Virus record (IMG/VR): IMGVR_UViG_3300047463_000183
Location: 1 to 61,401 of that record
Source of the DNA: a virus
Strand: one strand, 5' to 3'
DNA: 61,401 nucleotides
A program made the translations under genes and the position numbers. The notes under the pieces were generated by a model. The model was not told where the DNA came from. It was given only the letters and a program-made list of their open reading frames with translations, and did not search any database. How positions within the stretch are numbered: position 1 is the stretch's first letter; every line of letters begins with the position of its first letter. This document shows positions 57,273-61,401 of the stretch, in pieces.

Positions 57273-57524
57273 ATGAAACACCTCCAAACCCGTATCAACA
57301 ACACTTGCTCCAGGATTGGCGTGACCGAAAAGACTCTGAGCAAAATGTCAGACAAGGAACTTCTCGGCATGCAGGATTTTGGGGTCTCTTCCCTTCGATA
57401 TCTCAGGGGAAAATTTCCCCGAGGGCCTCTGATTACGTCGGAAGACATTAAGTATCTGAAAAAATACTCTTCCGAACAGCTCATGGAGGAGATCAAGCGC
57501 CGTAATCAAAGAGCCAGGAAATGA
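57273..57524 (+). CDS. RNA polymerase alpha-CTD-like small protein (83 aa)
   Basis: TRINNTCSRIGVTEKTLSKM then SDKELLGMQDFGVSSLRYLR resembles the helix-hairpin-helix core of the alpha C-terminal domain (NxLxxxGI...L..ms..ELL...NFG..SL). The tail is helical and basic (LKKYSSEQLMEEIKRRNQ). It could bind UP-element DNA or mimic alpha-CTD contacts. HhH proteins of other kinds are an alternative. Strong ribosome-binding site GGAGAAAAAAAAC. Confidence 0.55.
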   Translation: MKHLQTRINNTCSRIGVTEKTLSKMSDKELLGMQDFGVSSLRYLRGKFPRGPLITSEDIKYLKKYSSEQLMEEIKRRNQRARK

Positions 57525-57715
57525 TCCACCGCCTCGACCCCCCGATCCCCTTGGATACTCCAAGGGGTGAGGGATGGGCTTACCTCGTCATCGACTACAG
57601 TCAGGACCACGATCTTCATTGGGTCTGTTTCCTGAAAGACTCTGGAGAATGCTGGACATGGAGAAATCCAGACATCAAACTCCAGAAAAATATCACCTCC
57701 GGCATCAGAACGTGA
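57521..57715 (+). CDS. Conserved small phage protein (64 aa)
   Basis: DPPIPLDTPRGEGWAYLVID, DHDLHWVCFLKDSGECWTWR and NPDIKLQKNIT. The pattern LDTP.G.G.A..VIDY..DH.L.WV.F...GE.WTW.NP is widespread in phages of Proteobacteria; function unknown. ATGA overlap with previous gene. Confidence 0.78.
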   Translation: MIHRLDPPIPLDTPRGEGWAYLVIDYSQDHDLHWVCFLKDSGECWTWRNPDIKLQKNITSGIRT

Positions 57716-57882
57716 AGAAACTCATCATCATGGTCATTCTGTCGTGGCTTGCCGTCGGCGTTATCATTCACATGGCATTCCATGCCATAATCGACAGTGG
57801 AGAAAGAAGTGTCTGCCGTAAACCAACTAAAGCTACAAGCCGGAGTTTCTCAGTTCCTGAGTGCCCTGCATCAAATAATTGA
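57712..57882 (+). CDS. Small membrane protein (56 aa)
   Basis: GTG start (GTGA overlap): KKLIIMVILSWLAVGVIIHM then AFHAIIDSGERSVCRKPTKA. One transmembrane helix with a short basic N-terminus and a polar tail. It overlaps the next gene by 74 nt, so the tail may be translated in two frames. Function unknown. Confidence 0.5.
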   Translation: MKKLIIMVILSWLAVGVIIHMAFHAIIDSGERSVCRKPTKATSRSFSVPECPASNN

Positions 57883-58090
57883 GTTTTACGGCGATGCCTG
57901 TGAAGCATTCCTGAATCTCCATGATAAGATAGTGTCCAGTGATGATTTTCATGAGCAGTTAGAAAGAGTTGCTGAAATACAAATAAAAAACGCAGAAATG
58001 TCAAAGAGTATAGCCAAGTCTTATGCGTTTTTCGTTCACACTGTCGTTCAGTGTCATGAAGCGGAGAAGAAAAATGACGGAAAAGATTGA
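57809..58090 (+). CDS. Helical hypothetical protein (93 aa)
   Basis: VSAVNQLKLQAGVSQFLSAL, HQIIEFYGDACEAFLNLHDK, QLERVAEIQIKNAEMSKSIA. Predicted all-helical. GTG at 57809 is preferred as GGAGAAAGAA lies directly upstream; an in-frame GTG at 57797 is possible. Not recognised. Confidence 0.6.
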   Translation: MSAVNQLKLQAGVSQFLSALHQIIEFYGDACEAFLNLHDKIVSSDDFHEQLERVAEIQIKNAEMSKSIAKSYAFFVHTVVQCHEAEKKNDGKD

Positions 58091-58328
58091 GCGGTTCAAA
58101 AAGGCCCTGGAGATCCTGCATCGGTCCTCCGCGTCTCTGGCCGATGAGCTGGGGTGCAGTAAACGCACCTGCCAGTTGTGGGGCACGAGCCGAGAACCGC
58201 CCATCGAAGTCCTGAGATGGCTGGAACGTCAGGCGGAAGCCGTGTCGAGGATCAGGCCACCTGAGATCATCTGGCGGGCAGGGACACAATACGTCGTCAA
58301 AAAGGTTGAACGCGACAAGCTCTGGTGA
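58074..58328 (+). CDS. Helix-turn-helix protein (84 aa)
   Basis: RFKKALEILHRSSASLADEL then GCSKRTCQLWGTSREPPIEV and LRWLERQAEAVSRIRPPE. A lambda Cro/YdaS-like helix-turn-helix with the second helix CSKRTCQLWG, and a short C-terminal strand (WRAGTQYVVKKVE). ATG follows GGAGAAGAAAA. Last gene before the terminator. Possible repressor of the accessory operon. Confidence 0.68.
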   Translation: MTEKIERFKKALEILHRSSASLADELGCSKRTCQLWGTSREPPIEVLRWLERQAEAVSRIRPPEIIWRAGTQYVVKKVERDKLW

Positions 58329-58381
58329 TACACTGATCGTGGTGTCTCCATACACCTTGTTTTTCTCCCGTTCGCAAACTT

Positions 58382-58409
58382 AACCGGCGCTTTTGCGCCG
58401 GTTTTTTTT
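58382..58409 (+). terminator. Rho-independent terminator
   Basis: AACCGGCGC, loop TTTT, GCGCCGGTT followed by T residues to 58409. A GC-rich perfect stem with a U-tract, the best terminator in the window. It ends the operon starting at 56743, with a new promoter 12 nt beyond. Confidence 0.92.
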
Positions 58410-58420
58410 CGCGAAAAATG

Positions 58421-58449
58421 TTGACACGAAAAGTCATATGCGGGATATT
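58421..58449 (+). promoter_or_regulatory. Promoter after the terminator
   Basis: TTGACA (58421-58426) is a perfect -35; after 17 nt lies GATATT (58444-58449), a 4/6 -10. It would start the second accessory operon at 58479. TGAC and GTCA at 58422-58434 form a small inverted repeat over the -35. Confidence 0.6.
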
Positions 58450-58478
58450 TCGTCATCTCATCATTGAGGACGAAAGAT

Positions 58479-58793
58479 ATGGCAGATAAACAGTCACCAG
58501 CATGGCAGCGTGAGGAGGGGAAGAACCCGAAAGGTGGACTCAACAAAAAGGGCCGGGAATCTTATCACAAAGAAACCGGCGGGACGCTGAAGGCTCCGGT
58601 CAAGTCCGGCGACAATCCGCGCCGGGCGTCGTTTCTTGCCAGAATGGGCAACATGCCTGGGCCGGAACGGGACAAAGACGGCAAGCCAACGCGGCTCCTG
58701 AAGTCCCTTCAGGCGTGGGGCGCGTCGAGTAAGGCTGAAGCAAAAGAGAAAGCGAAAGCGATCTCAGAGAGAAACAAGAAAAAGGACAAGTGA
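58479..58793 (+). CDS. DUF6321-like conserved phage protein (104 aa)
   Basis: SPAWQREEGKNPKGGLNKKG, LKAPVKSGDNPRRASFLARM, GNMPGPERDKDGKPTRLLKS, LQAWGASSKAEAKEKAKAIS. The sequence fits a highly conserved phage family, DUF6321, of unknown function; the very basic, tightly conserved sequence suggests nucleic-acid or virion-DNA binding. ATG at 58479 with GAGGACGAAAG upstream. Confidence 0.85.
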   Translation: MADKQSPAWQREEGKNPKGGLNKKGRESYHKETGGTLKAPVKSGDNPRRASFLARMGNMPGPERDKDGKPTRLLKSLQAWGASSKAEAKEKAKAISERNKKKDK

Positions 58794-58795
58794 AA

Positions 58796-59020
58796 ATGAA
58801 ACGGGAAGAAGAACAAACCATCGAAAACATCCTGAATGTCATTCGGGTGTTAACTCCCGAAGGCATTCAGTTTGGTGTCGGGCTGTCGCTGATAATCGAC
58901 CTCATTACGCCTCTCGATCCCGAGGAGCGTGAGTTTCTGCTTAAGAAAATTATCGACGGATGCAGAGAGGTCTGGGCGGCGTCGGATCTGATGAACGCTG
59001 AACCGGAAGGAGAGGCGTGA
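58796..59020 (+). CDS. Hypothetical helical protein (74 aa)
   Basis: KREEEQTIENILNVIRVLTP, EGIQFGVGLSLIIDLITPLD, PEEREFLLKKIIDGCREVWA. Amphipathic helices, no recognised family. A GTG at 58790 is an alternative start, but the spacing from AGGA favours the ATG at 58796. Stop overlaps the next start (TGATG). Confidence 0.65.
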   Translation: MKREEEQTIENILNVIRVLTPEGIQFGVGLSLIIDLITPLDPEEREFLLKKIIDGCREVWAASDLMNAEPEGEA

Positions 59021-59688
59021 TGGAAGCGTGGCACTTCGTTGGAGGCACCCTGCGCGACGGGTCTCCAATCCCGCCGGACGGAGAGACCCTGGCTCTAGAG
59101 GGGCCGATCATCCCGTGCAAATGGGGGCTTCACGCCAGCGTTCGTCTGATCGACGCCCTTCATCACGCACCTGGAAACACACTGTGCCGGGTCAGGTTGG
59201 GCGGCGAAATTGTAGAGAGGGAAGACAAGGTAGCTGCCAGTGAGCGGACCATCTTGTGGCGGATCGACGCCGATCCTGTCCTCCGGGAGTTCGCCCGGTG
59301 GTGCGCGTTGCAGGTCACTAACCTGTGGGCCGCACCTGACGTCGTGCGGCGATGGTTGGAAACCGGAGATGAAACGCTGCGGGACGCCGCCTGTGCCTCC
59401 GCCCAGGACGCCGGCTGGGCCGCCGCCAGTGCCGCCGCCTGTGCCTCCACCAGAACCGCCGCCAGTGCCGCCGTCCGGGACGCCGCCTGGGCCGCCGCCA
59501 GTGCCGCCGCCAGTGCCTCCGCCCGGGACGCCGCCTGGGCCGCCGCAAATGCCGCCGCCTGGGCCGCCGACCGGGCCGCCAATGCCGCCTCCTGGGACGC
59601 CGCCTGGGACGCGCAGAACGACAAACTAACTGAAATGGTGCTAGCCGCTCATGACAAACAGACCCAGCAAACTCGACTGCCCCTCTGA
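59020..59688 (+). CDS. DUF7666-like protein with Ala/Trp/Asp repeat tail
   Basis: 222 aa. The N-terminal about 100 residues (WHFVGGTLRDGSPIPPDGET, ALEGPIIPCKWGLHASVRLI, PGNTLCRVRLGGEIVERED) resemble the small phage domain DUF7666, and a helical connector follows (LREFARWCALQVTNLWAAPD). Residues about 125-210 are low-complexity repeats (RDAAWAAASAAASASARDAA) which should form a long amphipathic helix or helical stack. The repeat DNA is GC-rich, with a Pro-Gly-rich alternative frame also open. It may be an oligomeric decoy or DNA-mimic; function unknown. Confidence 0.75.
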   Translation: MEAWHFVGGTLRDGSPIPPDGETLALEGPIIPCKWGLHASVRLIDALHHAPGNTLCRVRLGGEIVEREDKVAASERTILWRIDADPVLREFARWCALQVTNLWAAPDVVRRWLETGDETLRDAACASAQDAGWAAASAAACASTRTAASAAVRDAAWAAASAAASASARDAAWAAANAAAWAADRAANAASWDAAWDAQNDKLTEMVLAAHDKQTQQTRLPL

Positions 59689-59980
59689 CGCCCACCCCTT
59701 CGTCCGCCTCTTGTTCGACGAAATGCGGAAGAAAGGGATGTCGATCAGCGATCTGGCCATCAGAAGCGGCGTCGACCGAAACACCATCTCGTCATGGCGT
59801 CGGCGAGGAACCATGACCCTTAACAGCATGGAATGCTGTCTTGGCGTGTTTGGTCTTGAGTTGATGGCCGTTAACGATCCAAAGAAGATAGAAATTGCGT
59901 CAGCGAAAATGGCGGCGTATAAAGTGACGATGGATCTGATAAAACATCACGCAGAGACAATACTGAAGGTGGCGAAATGA
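59651..59980 (+). CDS. XRE-type helix-turn-helix regulator (109 aa)
   Basis: HPFVRLLFDEMRKKGMSISD then LAIRSGVDRNTISSWRRRGT, with LNSMECCLGVFGLEL as the fourth helix, is a lambda-repressor-like DNA-binding domain. The C-terminal 40 residues are helical. Overlaps the preceding gene by 38 nt. Without an integrase it is more likely a regulator of the accessory operon than a lysogeny repressor. Confidence 0.82.
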   Translation: MTNRPSKLDCPSDAHPFVRLLFDEMRKKGMSISDLAIRSGVDRNTISSWRRRGTMTLNSMECCLGVFGLELMAVNDPKKIEIASAKMAAYKVTMDLIKHHAETILKVAK

Positions 59981-60579
59981 ACGAAGAAATCAGAGCGGCG
60001 AGAGAAGAGTGCCTCATGTTAATGAGGATCTGGCACGATTGCGAAAGAAGGCTGTCTTATGTCGACAGTCACTATAATTGGTCCTTGAAAAACGGCCATG
60101 AACCTGACGCATTTCTTGTTGGCGCCGAGCAAGAAAAAAGAGATATATCTCGCGAAAAATACATAGATTCTTGCCATGTCTTGAATAACCTGGAGAGAAT
60201 TGAGCTAGAGAGTCGGAAGAAAAAAGAGGAAGAGATCGCCCAAAAGAAACGCGAGAATCTCCAAAAGAAACGTGAAGTTCAAATGAAGCGTCAAGAGTCT
60301 GGGGTAAGCCTAGATCCAAAAGAAAGAATGGGAGAAATATATCGAAGAAGGCTGGAAGGCAAAACTTATAAAGAAATAGGTGAAGAGTTTTGTTTTTCAA
60401 AAAGTAACGTAGAAAAAATAGTGAAATTAGCGCATGAAAAAATACAAAAAATAATGAGCAGGGATATTCTTAATACGCCATCAGGCTTGCCGAAAGACGT
60501 GGAACTTGCTCACGGAATATGGCACACGTTTTCGTGGGAAGATAAGCCAGAGCCGGTGTGGAAAATGGAGGTGAGATAA
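59977..60579 (+). CDS. Coiled-coil protein with sigma-region-4-like helix-turn-helix (200 aa)
   Basis: The central part is a charged coiled coil (ELESRKKKEEEIAQKKRENL). PKERMGEIYRRRLEGKTYKE then IGEEFCFSKSNVEKIVKLAH resembles the helix-turn-helix of sigma region 4/LuxR-type domains. It could engage -35-like DNA or RNA polymerase. The tail (ELAHGIWHTFSWEDKPEPVW) is unrecognised. ATGA overlap with the XRE gene. AT-rich. Confidence 0.6.
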   Translation: MNEEIRAAREECLMLMRIWHDCERRLSYVDSHYNWSLKNGHEPDAFLVGAEQEKRDISREKYIDSCHVLNNLERIELESRKKKEEEIAQKKRENLQKKREVQMKRQESGVSLDPKERMGEIYRRRLEGKTYKEIGEEFCFSKSNVEKIVKLAHEKIQKIMSRDILNTPSGLPKDVELAHGIWHTFSWEDKPEPVWKMEVR

Positions 60580-60837
60580 ATGAACCAGAATGACATCCGT
60601 TGGCAGCTTGTTGAGCGTTTTCAAGCCAGGGTGCATATTACAAAAAACTCTGCGTTTTTACTCAGCGTCCGAATGTCTTCCTACAATAGACAGTCAGTAT
60701 ATTGGGAGGTTCAAAAAGAAAGTAATGGTAAATTCAGTATGCTGAATAGCGGAAACACAGATAGCATTGAGGCGGCGAAAGAGGCTTGCTTTCTGGCCAT
60801 AATGAACCTGAAGAGGGAGGAAAAAGATGGATCTTGA
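60580..60837 (+). CDS. Small hypothetical protein (85 aa)
   Basis: IRWQLVERFQARVHITKNSA, YWEVQKESNGKFSMLNSGNT, EAAKEACFLAIMNLKREEKD. A beta hairpin then helix, like small phage proteins with a DUF-type KxxxFxSxxxA pattern. No family named. Begins directly after the preceding stop. Confidence 0.6.
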   Translation: MNQNDIRWQLVERFQARVHITKNSAFLLSVRMSSYNRQSVYWEVQKESNGKFSMLNSGNTDSIEAAKEACFLAIMNLKREEKDGS

Positions 60838-61003
60838 CGAACTTCTGGCCAATCTGCGCAAAGTAGAAGGACAAACTACCCACTACCTACGAAACCCAGA
60901 AGGACCTGAAGCCGCTCTTTTGATCGAGAGACTGATCAAAATGACCAAAGGTCCTTATGATCCATTTACTGGAATAAGACGGCAATTTAATGAAAAAGTT
61001 TAA
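60827..61003 (+). CDS. Small hypothetical protein (58 aa)
   Basis: MDLDELLANLRKVEGQTTHY then LRNPEGPEAALLIERLIKMT and GPYDPFTGIRRQFNEKV. The ATG follows AGAGGGAGGAAAAAG, a strong ribosome-binding site, and overlaps the previous gene by 11 nt. Not recognised. Confidence 0.65.
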   Translation: MDLDELLANLRKVEGQTTHYLRNPEGPEAALLIERLIKMTKGPYDPFTGIRRQFNEKV

Positions 61004-61175
61004 TGCATGGGTCATTGTATCGCCAAATGGCCTTGAGATACAAAAATCATTATCGTTTGAAAAAACAAAAGCGTGGAGAAACGCTGGCTTTGGAGACTTT
61101 ATGCAGGTAAAAAAGGCGGTGGAGCAGGGCTTCCAGCCAGTAGAGGTGGAAGTCAGGAAGAAGAATATGACTTAG
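60990..61175 (+). CDS. Small hypothetical protein (61 aa)
   Basis: KKFNAWVIVSPNGLEIQKSL then FEKTKAWRNAGFGDFMQVKK and AVEQGFQPVEVEVRKKN. Alpha/beta. It starts inside the end of the preceding gene (14-nt overlap) without a clear ribosome-binding site, so translation may be coupled. Function unknown. Confidence 0.6.
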   Translation: MKKFNAWVIVSPNGLEIQKSLSFEKTKAWRNAGFGDFMQVKKAVEQGFQPVEVEVRKKNMT

Positions 61176-61185
61176 GAGAAGACAG

Positions 61186-61401
61186 ATGCATGTGACGGAG
61201 AAAGAAGCTAAGCAGTTGGCGTGCTATCAGCGCAATCAAGGCGTGTGCCTTGCCTCGCGCTGCATGGCGTGGCGGTGGGTGGATTGGGAATATGAAGACA
61301 CACGTAGCGAAATCCAGCCTGGGCCGGATTGGAAGGCGGGAGAATACGTAAACCAATGGTTCCGGCCACATCCTGACCGCCGTGGTCGCTGTGGTATGGC
61401 G
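61186..61401 (+). CDS. Partial conserved phage protein running off the window
   Basis: 72 codons without a stop: HVTEKEAKQLACYQRNQGVC, LASRCMAWRWVDWEYEDTRS, WFRPHPDRRGRCGMA. Cysteines at about 12, 20 and 25, with CMAWRW, suggest a small zinc-binding phage protein type. The ATG follows TTAGGAGAAGACAG. If the ends are joined the frame stays open for 37 more codons to a TGA at 112-114. Confidence 0.65.
   Translation, partial: MHVTEKEAKQLACYQRNQGVCLASRCMAWRWVDWEYEDTRSEIQPGPDWKAGEYVNQWFRPHPDRRGRCGMA

Noticed and set aside
59240-59629. 129-codon Pro/Gly-rich frame over the Ala-rich repeat gene
   Set aside because: It arises from reading GC-rich repeats in another frame; it lacks a ribosome-binding site, and the overlapping frame has a recognisable N-terminal domain and TGATG coupling.
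1-61401. tRNA genes, integrase or attachment sites
   Set aside because: I found no cloverleaf-like sequence in the few short intergenic gaps and no recombinase motif in any frame; absence cannot be fully proven by eye.

Overview
The window looks like most or all of the genome of a contractile-tailed (myovirus-type) phage. Its probable host is an alphaproteobacterium, because it encodes a GcrA-family regulator, a family largely confined to that class. Recognisable myovirus parts are terminase, a DUF1073 portal, a DUF2184-type capsid protein, a DUF3383-type sheath, a tube protein, a frameshifted tail chaperone, a tape measure with lytic transglycosylase, a baseplate J protein, gp25-like and spike proteins, and a very large fibre locus. 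I see no integrase, DNA polymerase, RNA polymerase, tRNA or CRISPR array. A virulent lifestyle is likely but not proven.

Layout. (1) 125-9513, leftward: replication and recombination genes. In transcription order these are a GcrA fusion, a RuvC-like resolvase, DUF3310, small DNA-binding proteins, a Sak4-like ATPase, a DUF669 ssDNA-binding-like protein, an Fe-S Cas4/RecB-like nuclease, an SF2 helicase and a primase-helicase. The block ends in tandem hairpins at 80-125. (2) 9514-9648: a divergent control region built round a 12-bp inverted repeat whose arms each carry TTGACA. (3) 9649-11464, rightward: tiny genes and a TPR-glycosyltransferase. (4) 54533 down to 11445, leftward: one 43-kb block of packaging, head, tail, baseplate, fibre and lysis genes, in the usual order. 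(5) 54632-61401, rightward: small accessory genes (pyrimidine-dimer glycosylase-like protein, RlpA, dUTPase, helix-turn-helix proteins, conserved phage proteins) with recognisable promoters and one textbook terminator. No stretch over 300 bases lacks a gene; the longest gaps (about 130-150 bases) are described as features.

Most notable points: a set of proteins resembling pieces of the host transcription apparatus (GcrA fusion, NusG-like NGN-KOW protein, alpha-CTD-like protein, sigma-region-4-like protein); a T7 slippery site for -1 frameshifting in the tail chaperone; a prohead protease/scaffold with many poly-aspartate tracts; one Ig/FCCH-like module recurring six times in four virion proteins; two paralogous fibres made of about 45-49-residue blade-like repeats with variable loops; and a small gene flanked by a duplicated copy of the primase start.

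All assignments come from reading translated sequence and recalling family motifs. No database search was run.
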